A DNA stretch of 64,000 nucleotides from Deltaproteobacteria bacterium (GTDB lineage Bacteria > Desulfobacterota > Desulfuromonadia > Geobacterales > Pseudopelobacteraceae), in the NCBI GenBank assembly GCA_021781535.1, contig JAJXWO010000015.1, positions 17,717 to 81,716 of the forward strand, read 5' to 3'. How positions within the stretch are numbered: position 1 is the stretch's first letter; every line of letters begins with the position of its first letter. The notes beneath the pieces are model-generated. The model was not told the DNA's origin. It ran no database searches and saw only the letters and a list, made by a program, of their open reading frames with translations. Positions 35,353 to 43,439 of the stretch are shown one piece after another. The position numbers were made by a program, and so were the translations under genes.

Positions 35353-35456
35353 CTTGTGTCGTCCCCATATCTTTTTAATTTTCCGACTACTTTAGTAACA
35401 TACTCGTGTGCACCCCGTCAAGCCGGTTTCAAATAACGATACGATATCAATGGGTT

Positions 35457-38135
35457 TTATCCTCCGTGAGCAATGGATACGGCCAACGCCTCTTCCTCAT
35501 CCCGGCTGGTCACTTCACCATCGAGACGTGCCTGAAGCAGGCGTTCCTTGATGCGCCCCAACAGCGGCCCTGGCTCCAGGCCGAGTCCGCGCAGGTCATT
35601 CCCGTTCAATAGCGGGGCAACGGCACGCAGCCGGGTCAGATAGACCGATACGAACCTCCTGACCTGCTCACTGCTGGCCCGGGCAGCCATGTACAGCAAC
35701 ATCTCCAGGGTAAAACCGCTGAACCAGCCGTATAACTGACTGTTGGGCACTTCACCATCCTGCTTCAGCCGCCTCTTGATTGTATTCAGCGTGGTGAATA
35801 CCAGGTGGCGCTGGCTGCAAAGCCGTACCGCCAGGCGCCCGGGAATTGCCAGGCGCCGGCAGGCATCACGAAACTCATCAGAGCTTAGCCCGTCACATAA
35901 GGCCAAAAAATATACCTGCCAGGGTTCGCAACGGTCCTCAAGATAAAGGAGCCGGAACCAGGCCATGACCTGCCCCGCCTCCTGAAGCACCCGCCCGGTT
36001 GCCGGCACGAGCTTGAGCGCGGGATGGATGAATGGCAGAAGTCCCAAGGAAGCCATACGCCCGATGGCGGCTGACGGCTCTTTTTCACGCAGGATCTGTA
36101 CCAGCTCACTCATCAGCCGCTCACCCCCCAGCTTGTCAAGGAGATGCATCCGTACCGCGCTGCGAATCAGGTTCTCGGTATGGGGAGCGATGCGAAAACC
36201 AAGGCGCTGTTCAAAACGGATCGCCCGGAACACTCGAGTCGGATCCTCGACAAATGACAGGTTGTGCAATACCCTGACCACCCGTTCCTGAAGATCCTGC
36301 TGGCCGCCAAAATGATCAGTCAGATGACCAAAACGAGAGGCATTGATACAAAGCGCCAGCGTATTGACCGTAAAATCACGCCGGTACAGGTCATGCCGGA
36401 GCGAGGCCCGCTCAACCGTCGGCAGTGCACCGGGGGATTCATAATATTCCAGACGGGTGCTGGCCACATCGATTTTGCGGCCATCCGGCAGAACCAGCAC
36501 CGCAGTACCGAACTTTTTATGGCTGCGCACCCTGCCGCCATGGCGTTCTGCAAAAGATTCCGCAAAAAAAACGCCATCGCCTTCAACGGTCACATCGATA
36601 TCCAGATTGTCAACCCCCAGCAGCAGATCGCGCACAAAGCCGCCGACCGCATAGACCGCCAGCCCGAGCTCGTCACCGACCTTTCCTAGCGTGCGCAGGA
36701 TTTCACGAATTTCCGGCGAAAGACGCTTGCCAAGCAGACCTGCAACCGAACGGGTTCGAGTCGGAACTTCCAGGGATTCAAGGTCATAGAGTGCGCCACT
36801 CTGGCCACGACGACCTCCGTAAATATGACGCATCAGATCGGTTCGCGTCACCGCTCCGGCAAGTTCCGCCCCTATAAAAACCGGAACGAAGCGCCGATTC
36901 CCGTTTACCATGTATGACTGAATATCCGTGAGGGGGGTATCTGGTGAAGCAGAGAGGTATTCGGTATGCATGAAGTCCGTCACCAAAGACTCACCCAACC
37001 CATGGTGCAGCGCCTTCTCAATAGTCTTGCGCGAGATGACGCCAGCCATCGATTCTCCGGCCATAACCGGCATGGCGTTGCAATTGTAGCGCGTCAAAAG
37101 CTCGCGAGCTCCGGCAATAGTGGTCGAGGCAGGCATAGTCTTGACCGGGGACGACATAATGCTCCCTGCAGTTATCTCACCTTTTACCGAGAGCTGCAGC
37201 AGCTCGTCAAGGCGTTCCAGCACCTGCTTCAGCGACTCATTATGCACGACCGCCGAAGCGGCAGTCGCATGGCCGCCCCCGTTGAACCCCTTCATGATTT
37301 CGCCGGCATCAATTTCCGGACTATGACTACGGGCAACAAGATAGACATGGTCTTCCATGGCTACCGCTAAAAACAGGGCATCAATATTTTTCATATCCCG
37401 CATCAGGTGAGCCAGTGATGCAATATCTCCGATATAGTAATCGCACGATGCATAGGCAATCGATATGGAAATTCCATTCACCGAACTCGTCTTGAGTGTC
37501 GTCAGCAGCTGCTTCAAAATTTCCATCTGCGCCCTGGAAAATTCCGGAGTCAGCGCATCACGGATAATGTCCAGCCGGGCTCCCTGCCCCAGCAGCCAAC
37601 CAGCAACGCGGTAATCGTCCGGTGTTGTCGATGCGAACAGCAGACGCCCGGTATCTTCGTGGATGCCAAGCAGTATCAGGGTCGCCTCTTCAGCACTCAG
37701 CGAGACGCCCCCTTCCATCAATCTGGCGGCCAGAAGGGTGGAAGCGGAGCCGCTGGGGGCAATAGCCCCCCCGGTCGGCATGATGCTTTCATCCGTCACC
37801 GGATGGTGGTCATAGATATGAATTTCTAGGCCGGGACGATCCAGAATCTCTGCAAAGCGGCCGATACGCGTTGCCTGCTGGCAATCGACAACGATAAGAC
37901 GGGTGATCGATTCCAGATTGATATCTTTCGCGCGGGCAAAATGCGGCAGGTAATCCGGATGGCGCTCGATAAAACTTCGAAGCCCCTTCTCCTGCGAGCC
38001 GGGAAATGACAGCATGGCGTCGGGATAGAGGCACAGGGCCGCTGTCATGGCACCGAGACAATCAAAGTCGGCATTTATATGGGTCGTTATGACATCCATA
38101 GACACCCGAAAATCCAGCGTACTTTTGCCAGGCAT
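35457..38135 (-). CDS. DHH-CBS-nucleotidyltransferase fusion (A-adding tRNA nucleotidyltransferase type)
   Basis: 892 residues. Domains in order: DHH phosphoesterase-like (1-320; HINADFDCLG near 18, IYDHHPV near 110, GGGHATAAS near 298), two CBS domains (about 325-445), class II nucleotidyltransferase (about 470-600; VYAVGGFVRDLLLG, then DIDV, RRDFTVNTLAL) and RNA-binding helices to the end. Proteins of this build are the A-adding half of split CCA-adding systems in Aquifex and in Geobacter. The start at 38135 has AGGA upstream; ATG 38099 fits the DHH domain start equally well but lacks a site. It lies 12 bp after glgP. The CC-adding partner is not in the window. Confidence 0.9.
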   Translation of the reverse strand: MPGKSTLDFRVSMDVITTHINADFDCLGAMTAALCLYPDAMLSFPGSQEKGLRSFIERHPDYLPHFARAKDINLESITRLIVVDCQQATRIGRFAEILDRPGLEIHIYDHHPVTDESIMPTGGAIAPSGSASTLLAARLMEGGVSLSAEEATLILLGIHEDTGRLLFASTTPDDYRVAGWLLGQGARLDIIRDALTPEFSRAQMEILKQLLTTLKTSSVNGISISIAYASCDYYIGDIASLAHLMRDMKNIDALFLAVAMEDHVYLVARSHSPEIDAGEIMKGFNGGGHATAASAVVHNESLKQVLERLDELLQLSVKGEITAGSIMSSPVKTMPASTTIAGARELLTRYNCNAMPVMAGESMAGVISRKTIEKALHHGLGESLVTDFMHTEYLSASPDTPLTDIQSYMVNGNRRFVPVFIGAELAGAVTRTDLMRHIYGGRRGQSGALYDLESLEVPTRTRSVAGLLGKRLSPEIREILRTLGKVGDELGLAVYAVGGFVRDLLLGVDNLDIDVTVEGDGVFFAESFAERHGGRVRSHKKFGTAVLVLPDGRKIDVASTRLEYYESPGALPTVERASLRHDLYRRDFTVNTLALCINASRFGHLTDHFGGQQDLQERVVRVLHNLSFVEDPTRVFRAIRFEQRLGFRIAPHTENLIRSAVRMHLLDKLGGERLMSELVQILREKEPSAAIGRMASLGLLPFIHPALKLVPATGRVLQEAGQVMAWFRLLYLEDRCEPWQVYFLALCDGLSSDEFRDACRRLAIPGRLAVRLCSQRHLVFTTLNTIKRRLKQDGEVPNSQLYGWFSGFTLEMLLYMAARASSEQVRRFVSVYLTRLRAVAPLLNGNDLRGLGLEPGPLLGRIKERLLQARLDGEVTSRDEEEALAVSIAHGG

Positions 38136-38147
38136 GTCATCCTGAGA

Positions 38148-40655
38148 TTATTCCTCGCATGGTATCGACATTGACTTCAGGTGCCAGATGTCTTCGTTAT
38201 AATCGTTGATAGTCCGGTCGGTGGAAAACTTGCCGCTACAGGCGGTATTCATGATGCTCATGCGGGTCCACCGTTCGCGATCCTGATAGGCCGCTGCCAC
38301 ATGCTGCTGGGCGACGACGAAACTGCGGAAATCTGCAGCAACCATCCATGGGTCCTGAGGTGAATAAATTGCGTTGATGATCGGATCAAAGAGACCGGCC
38401 TCAAACAGGTTAAAGTGCCCGCAGCACAGAAGGTTCATAACCCTCTGCAGGTCGTCGTCGTGGCTGATGATCCTCTGCGGGTCGTAGTCCCACCGTAATT
38501 CGTCAACCTCCTCGCTCGTCAGGCCAAACACGAAAAAGTTCTCTTCGCCGACCTCCTCGCGGATTTCGATATTGGCGCCATCGAGAGTGCCAATGGTTAT
38601 GGCACCATTCATCATGAACTTCATATTGCCGGTTCCGGAAGCCTCCTTGCCGGCAGTAGACAGCTGTTCCGACAAATCGGTACCGGGACAGATGGCCTCC
38701 ATGGCGGACACACTGTAATTGGGCAGAAACGCCACCTTGAGCTGGTCACCGACTGCCGGGTCGGCATTGATCACCTGGGCCACGCTGTTAACCAGCTTGA
38801 TGATCAGTTTTGCCATGCCATAACCGGGCGCCGCTTTCCCACCGATCAGCACACAACGATTGGTCCACCCCGCCGTATCACCCCGCTTGATCCGGTCATA
38901 CAGATGGATGACATGCAGTATGTTAAGAAGTTGCCGCTTATACTCATGGATCCGCTTGACCTGGACATCAAAAAGCGCATCCGGATTGAATGTAACACCA
39001 CACTTCGCCTCGACAAGCGCTGAAAGGCGCATTTTATTGGCCTGCTTGACTTCGTGCCAGCGCTGCCGGAATCCGTCGTCAGCAGCACGTTCGGCGATAC
39101 GCTTGACCTGCTGCAGGTCGGCCACCCACCCCTCACCGATTTCCTCGCTCATCAGCCGGCTTAAACCCGGGTTGCAGCGGGCAATCCAGCGCCGTGGCGT
39201 CACCCCGTTGGTCTTGTTGTTGAATTTATTCGGCCAGAGTTCATAAAAGTCGCGAAACAGACCTTGAGTAAGCAACTGCGAGTGCAGGGCGGCGACCCCG
39301 TTGACGGAAAAGCTCCCCACAATGGCCAGGTATGCCATCCGCACCTGGGGGACCGCTCCCTCTTCGATGATGGACATGCGCCTCATGCGTTCGCTATCGC
39401 CGGGCCAGCGACTGGAGACTTCCCTCATGAAACGGGCATTTATCTCCAGAATTATCTCCATAATCCGGGGCAATAGCTGGCTGAAAAGCGGCAGCGACCA
39501 TTTTTCCAGCGCTTCAGGAAGCAGGGTATGATTGGTGTATGCCATCGTCCGACAGGTGATCTCCCAGGCCTGATCCCAGCCCATTCCCTGATCATCGATC
39601 AGAATTCGCATCAGTTCAGGCACGGCACAGCTCGGATGGGTGTCGTTCAGTTGAAAGCAGTTATTAGCGGCAAATGTGCTGAAGTCGCCTTTACGCACTA
39701 TCACCCAGCGCTCTACGACATCCTGAAGAGTCGCTGAAGCGAGAAAATACTGCTGCCGCAGGCGGAGTACCTTGCCGTTTTCACTGGCATCGTTCGGGTA
39801 GAGCACCATCGTGATGTTTTCGGCTTCGTTCTTGGTGGCAACGGATTCGGCATAATCGCCGGCATTGAATTCGCCAAGATCAAAAACATCGGTGGCAGCC
39901 GCTTTCCAGAGCCGCAGCGTGTTAACGGTGCCATTGCGATATCCGGGAATCGGGATATCGTAGGGGACCGCCAACACATCCCGCGTGTCGATCCAGCGAA
40001 CGCGCAGTCCTCCGCTCTCGGTGCCATGGTGCTCGCAGCGGCCTCCGAAGCGGACCCGCTGGGTATATTCCGGGCGTTCCTGCTCCCACGGGTTCCCGTC
40101 CCGCAGCCAGTGATCCGGTTCCTCAATCTGGCGGCCATCCACAATCCGCTGGCGGAACATGCCGTATTCATAGCGCAGTCCATACCCCATCACCGGCAGT
40201 TGCAGAGTGGCACAGCTGTCCAGAAAGCAGGCCGCCAGCCGTCCAAGCCCCCCATTGCCGAGTCCGGCATCTATTTCGGCTTCTGCCAGCTCTTCCAGCT
40301 TGATACCGAGCTCATGCATCGCCGCCGTCGCGGCATCGGTAATGCCGATATTCAGCATCGCATTGCCGAGCGTACGCCCCATCAGAAATTCCAGCGAGAG
40401 GTAATACCCCTGCTTGCACCGGGACTCAACATACGTATAGCGGGTCTTCTTCCAGCGTTCCATCAATCGGTCGCGAACCGTCAGCGCCAGCGCCTTGTAA
40501 AAATATTTAACGGAATGGCAATATTTATTCTGGCCAAGCGTATAGGTGAAATATCTCCGGTAATCGTGTACCAGACCTGCAGCATCCAGCGGCAGCGGAG
40601 GCAGCTCCGTCAAACCGGGCGAGTTGATTGTCGTGCGTTTCTTTTTTTGAATCAT
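38148..40655 (-). CDS. glgP: Glycogen/alpha-glucan phosphorylase
   Basis: 835 residues, normal length; GGGGAGGAAACC before ATG. It releases glucose 1-phosphate from glycogen with pyridoxal phosphate. SLEFLMGRTLGNAML (about 87), NGGLGRLAACFLDS (about 133), and EASGTGNMKFMMNGAITIGT-like core near 670 with the PLP Lys are present. Together with glgA it gives storage and mobilisation of glycogen. It is divergent from selD across 300 bp holding two perfect palindromes. The A-adding-type gene follows on the same strand. Confidence 0.96.
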   Translation of the reverse strand: MIQKKKRTTINSPGLTELPPLPLDAAGLVHDYRRYFTYTLGQNKYCHSVKYFYKALALTVRDRLMERWKKTRYTYVESRCKQGYYLSLEFLMGRTLGNAMLNIGITDAATAAMHELGIKLEELAEAEIDAGLGNGGLGRLAACFLDSCATLQLPVMGYGLRYEYGMFRQRIVDGRQIEEPDHWLRDGNPWEQERPEYTQRVRFGGRCEHHGTESGGLRVRWIDTRDVLAVPYDIPIPGYRNGTVNTLRLWKAAATDVFDLGEFNAGDYAESVATKNEAENITMVLYPNDASENGKVLRLRQQYFLASATLQDVVERWVIVRKGDFSTFAANNCFQLNDTHPSCAVPELMRILIDDQGMGWDQAWEITCRTMAYTNHTLLPEALEKWSLPLFSQLLPRIMEIILEINARFMREVSSRWPGDSERMRRMSIIEEGAVPQVRMAYLAIVGSFSVNGVAALHSQLLTQGLFRDFYELWPNKFNNKTNGVTPRRWIARCNPGLSRLMSEEIGEGWVADLQQVKRIAERAADDGFRQRWHEVKQANKMRLSALVEAKCGVTFNPDALFDVQVKRIHEYKRQLLNILHVIHLYDRIKRGDTAGWTNRCVLIGGKAAPGYGMAKLIIKLVNSVAQVINADPAVGDQLKVAFLPNYSVSAMEAICPGTDLSEQLSTAGKEASGTGNMKFMMNGAITIGTLDGANIEIREEVGEENFFVFGLTSEEVDELRWDYDPQRIISHDDDLQRVMNLLCCGHFNLFEAGLFDPIINAIYSPQDPWMVAADFRSFVVAQQHVAAAYQDRERWTRMSIMNTACSGKFSTDRTINDYNEDIWHLKSMSIPCEE

Positions 40656-40774
40656 TACGTGGTTTCCTCCCCTGCATCACCATTTCCGTGATGCACGCAT
40701 CTGCTGTTTGATCTACCTCATTTGGTTAGACTGAGGACCGTACATGGTTTTGTAATTGAAGGCAATTCACAATG

Positions 40775-40790
40775 AACGTGTACACACGTT
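40775..40790. promoter_or_regulatory. Operator-like palindrome (AACGTGT-AC-ACACGTT)
   Basis: Perfect 7-bp inverted arms with a 2-bp spacer, 120 bp upstream of glgP and 165 bp upstream of selD. The form fits a dimeric helix-turn-helix regulator site; the regulator is unknown. Confidence 0.4.
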
Positions 40791-40874
40791 TACATCCGTA
40801 GAAAAATACCCTAAATTGATTCTACATCTTTTTCGTACATCTTCCAGCCACGCTTTATTTAAGCGAAAACGTAT

Positions 40875-40893
40875 GGATATGACAGTCATATCC
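40875..40893. promoter_or_regulatory. 19-bp perfect palindrome upstream of selD
   Basis: GGATATGAC-A-GTCATATCC: 9-bp arms around one base, 62 bp before the selD start. Strong candidate for an operator near the selD promoter. Confidence 0.5.
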
Positions 40894-40954
40894 TGATATA
40901 AGATCAGATTGAAACAGATAATACGTACATACTCTTGAAGAGGAGCTTTTTACC

Positions 40955-42001
40955 ATGCCCATCGAACCCATCCGGCTCACCCAGACCGTCAAAGGCTCAG
41001 GATGCGCGGCCAAACTTGCCCCTGGCGACCTGGCTCGGGCATTATGCGGACTTGATCTGCCCGTAGACCCGGATCTGATTGTCGGCATCGATAAAGCGGA
41101 CGACGCCGGCGTCTACCGGATCTCGGACGACCTTGCCCTGGTCCAGACCATCGACTTTTTTCCGCCGATGGTTGATGATCCCTATAGCTTCGGTCAAATC
41201 GCCGCAGCCAACGCCTTGAGCGATATCTACGCCATGGGGGGCATTCCCAAGACCGCCATGAATGTCGTGGCCTTCCCGGCCAAAACCCTGGATATGTCAA
41301 TCCTTCGCACCATTATTGAAGGCGGCCTGAGCAAAATGCGGGAGGCCGGAGTCGTTCTCGTCGGCGGCCATACCGTCGAAGACAGCGAATTGAAATACGG
41401 CCTGTCGGTGACCGGTTTCATTCACCCCGGCCGCATCCTGACCAAAAGAAACCTGCAGACCGGAGACCGCCTGATACTCACCAAACCGATAGGCACGGGA
41501 ATAGTCTCCACCGCCATCAAGGCCGGGCTCGCCGACCAGTCCTTAACGGACAGGGTCACGCAGGCCATGGCGACCTTGAACCGTGACGCGGCCCTAACCA
41601 TGCAGGACTTTCCGGTGCATGCCTGCACTGACATCACCGGCTTCGGCTTCCTGGGACATCTGGCAGAGATGGTGGTCGACTCGGGACACGGAGTGCGTAT
41701 CACAGCGGCACATGTCCCAATGTATCCCGAAGCCCTGGAGTGGGCAGCCATGGGATTAATCCCGGCCGGAGCCTACAACAACAGAAACTTCAGAGGGTCT
41801 TTTGTCAATTTCGGCACTACCGTCACCCAAAGAGTTCAAGACGTGCTCTTTGACCCCCAAACCTCCGGGGGACTGCTGATTGCCGTTGCCGCCACGGAAG
41901 CAGAAAGACTCGTACATGCCCTGCACGCATCAGGGATCGAATCCGCCGCCATCGTCGGCGAAGTAATTGCGGAACCGGTTGACAGGATCATAGTAGCATA
42001 A
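40955..42001 (+). CDS. selD: Selenide, water dikinase (selenophosphate synthetase)
   Basis: 348 residues; GAAGAGGAGCTTTTTACC before ATG. It makes selenophosphate from selenide and ATP, the donor for selenocysteine and selenouridine. The active-site loop GSGCAAK (residues 14-20) has Cys (TGC) where some homologues have selenocysteine, so no recoding is needed. IDFFPPMVDDPYSFGQIAAAN near 65 holds the metal-binding Asp; VGGHTVEDSELKYGLSV (about 131) is also typical. First gene of selD-yedF; selU follows 0.8 kb later. Confidence 0.96.
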   Translation: MPIEPIRLTQTVKGSGCAAKLAPGDLARALCGLDLPVDPDLIVGIDKADDAGVYRISDDLALVQTIDFFPPMVDDPYSFGQIAAANALSDIYAMGGIPKTAMNVVAFPAKTLDMSILRTIIEGGLSKMREAGVVLVGGHTVEDSELKYGLSVTGFIHPGRILTKRNLQTGDRLILTKPIGTGIVSTAIKAGLADQSLTDRVTQAMATLNRDAALTMQDFPVHACTDITGFGFLGHLAEMVVDSGHGVRITAAHVPMYPEALEWAAMGLIPAGAYNNRNFRGSFVNFGTTVTQRVQDVLFDPQTSGGLLIAVAATEAERLVHALHASGIESAAIVGEVIAEPVDRIIVA

Positions 42002-42020
42002 ACCACACATGGAGACTTGC

Positions 42021-42635
42021 ATGACCAACGAACTTGATTGCCGTGGCCTCGGTTGCCCCGCCCCGGTGCTGAAAATCAGGGAGACCCTTGAAAAAGAGGC
42101 TCCTGCCGCCATAACAGTCCTGATCGATAATGAAGCAGCATGGCAAAATGTCTGCCGTTTCCTTGAGCACCAGAAATACACCATACGCACGGAGAAGCAG
42201 GGGGCCGTGTTTCAAGTTGTTGGCACACGGGAGGAAGGATCCGCCGCGCCCGCTAAAGCGCCCTCGGCAGCCGCAGCAAAAGAGCGGAAGGTCGGAGCTA
42301 AAAAAATCATGGTCATGGTCACGAGTGACCATATGGGGCACGGTGATGATGGCTTGGGGGATATGCTGATGTTTAACTTCCTGAAAACCCTGAAAGAGAT
42401 GGGGCCCGATCTGTGGCGTCTCGTATTCGTCAACAACGGCGTGACCTTTACCGCAGAAGGCTCTGATGCTGTGCCCATACTACAAGAGCTCGCAGGAGAA
42501 GGGGTGCAGATTCTGGCGTGCGGGGCCTGTCTGGCGTACCTCCATTTGCTGGACAAGATACAGGTTGGCGAGGTGTCAAACATGCTCGATATCGTCACCG
42601 GTATGCAGCTTGCCGATAGTGTTGTCACTATTTGA
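42021..42635 (+). CDS. yedF: Selenium metabolism protein YedF (TusA-like + DsrE-like)
   Basis: 204 residues from ATG 42021 with GGAGACTTGC upstream. N-terminal TusA/SirA-like domain (residues 1-75) with DCRGLGCPAPVLK, whose Cys can carry sulfur or selenium. A flexible Ala/Pro/Lys linker (about 75-95) leads to a DsrE/F-like domain with ILACGACLAYL near 169. Proteins of this build accompany selD in selenium-using bacteria; a selenium-carrier role is inferred. It starts 19 bp after selD. Confidence 0.88.
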   Translation: MTNELDCRGLGCPAPVLKIRETLEKEAPAAITVLIDNEAAWQNVCRFLEHQKYTIRTEKQGAVFQVVGTREEGSAAPAKAPSAAAAKERKVGAKKIMVMVTSDHMGHGDDGLGDMLMFNFLKTLKEMGPDLWRLVFVNNGVTFTAEGSDAVPILQELAGEGVQILACGACLAYLHLLDKIQVGEVSNMLDIVTGMQLADSVVTI

Positions 42636-42779
42636 GCGATGGTGTTATTTTTCTTTCTCTGAAACAAAAAAATGTCAGTTAAAAGTGGCAATTTCCGTCA
42701 GGCAACCATCCGGGACCGTCACTTCATTTCTGTCCTAGCCCGGCGAAATGACCTCCAGCAAGGAGCCACAATAATATCT

Positions 42780-42793
42780 GGCATAAGGCACGC
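42780..42793 (+). promoter_or_regulatory. Possible sigma-54 promoter of the riboswitch transcript
   Basis: TGGCATAAGGCACGC: GG (42780-42781), exactly 10 bases, GC (42792-42793). The -24 half (TGGCA) is good, the -12 half (ACGC in place of TTGC) is imperfect. A start near 42805 would lie 20 nt before the aptamer. Confidence 0.4.
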
Positions 42794-42824
42794 TTTATGC
42801 TAAGTAATCAGTACATTAAATAAC

Positions 42825-42911
42825 AGGATATACGAAAATACTAAACCATCCGCAAGGGTGGGACGGAAAGCCTATAGGGTCTCTCTGAGACAGCCGGGTC
42901 GCCGAAATATC
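42825..42911 (+). promoter_or_regulatory. GEMM-I riboswitch, cyclic AMP-GMP (GEMM-Ib) type
   Basis: AGGATATACGAAAATACTAAACC, quoted in parts: GATAT (42827-42831) pairs with ATATC (42907-42911) as P1; AATACTAAACCATCC then AGGGTGGGACGGAAAGCC form P2 with its conserved junction; GGGTCTCTCTGAGACAGCC forms P3. The layout is that of GEMM-I cyclic dinucleotide aptamers and is very close to the Geobacter cAMP-GMP sensing examples. The base aligned with position 20 of the c-di-GMP aptamer is A (in ATACT) rather than G, which is the change tied to cAMP-GMP recognition. A terminator overlaps its 3' side and a gene follows. Confidence 0.9.
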
Positions 42912-42940
42912 TTAATGGTATTGGCGACCCGGCTTTTTTT
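42893..42940 (+). terminator. Expression-platform terminator of the riboswitch
   Basis: GCCGGGTCGCC (42893-42903) pairs perfectly with GGCGACCCGGC (42923-42933), followed by TTTTTTT. The left arm is part of the aptamer's 3' side, so aptamer and terminator compete; ligand should favour readthrough. Confidence 0.93.
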
Positions 42941-42986
42941 GCCGGAAAAAGGCACCGGGCACAGGGCCCGGCAGTAGGAGACCGCA

Positions 42987-43343
42987 ATGTCCCACTTTAA
43001 GAAAAGAACGACCGGTTTATTCCTTACGCTATTAATCCCCGCCGTTGCACTGGCCATCAGCATGGCACCGTCAATAACCAATGCCGGATCACTCCTGCTG
43101 CTTCTGCATCATGACGTTGTCGCCCCACCACCGGTAACTCCGCGACAGACACCCAAGCGGTCAACAGATATCGGTCTCAACGAGAATGGCGATCTGGTGA
43201 TACAGCAACAAGATGTTTCCCTCACCATGGCCTACTCCCCACCTGATGACATTGTCAACCCTCAGGAGCGGATCAGAATGATACAACGGCAAAATTGTCC
43301 TTCCATCAACGGCATCAGCCTCAAGGTCAGCTTTCTGTTCTAA
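42987..43343 (+). CDS. Riboswitch-controlled small secreted protein of unknown function
   Basis: 118 residues; TAGGAGACCGCA before ATG, 47 bp after the riboswitch terminator. Residues 1-33 look like a signal peptide (MSHFKKR, long hydrophobic core, cleavage near TNA-GS). The mature part begins with a leucine-rich stretch and two His (LLLLLHHDVVAPPP), a Pro-rich linker, and ends ISLKVSFLF: an alternating strand with terminal Phe, as in outer-membrane proteins, though the protein is too short for a barrel alone. One Cys. No family is recognised. Cyclic AMP-GMP riboswitches in Geobacter mostly control exoelectrogenesis genes, so a surface role is a reasonable guess. Confidence 0.8.
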   Translation: MSHFKKRTTGLFLTLLIPAVALAISMAPSITNAGSLLLLLHHDVVAPPPVTPRQTPKRSTDIGLNENGDLVIQQQDVSLTMAYSPPDDIVNPQERIRMIQRQNCPSINGISLKVSFLF

Positions 43344-43439
43344 ATAATCTCTGAATTTTCAGGGATGTCACGGCACACGCATTTGTTCCTTGCAAGCGAT
43401 CTCTTCGCTCGCTTATACTCCGAACGAATGGAGTAGCCA

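Larger units (their letters stand above)
40656..40954. other. Divergent intergenic region between glgP and selD
   Basis: 300 bp, A+T-rich, no small gene. It holds palindromes at 40775-40790 and 40875-40893 and a small CGCTT-TATTT-AAGCG hairpin at 40851-40865. I could not fix promoters with confidence. Confidence 0.5.

Noticed and set aside
36741..36770. GGGTTCGAGTC, similar to a tRNA T-loop
   Set aside because: It lies inside the nucleotidyltransferase gene and has no acceptor or anticodon stem around it.
40996..41014. Selenocysteine codon in selD
   Set aside because: The active-site codon is TGC (Cys), not TGA.
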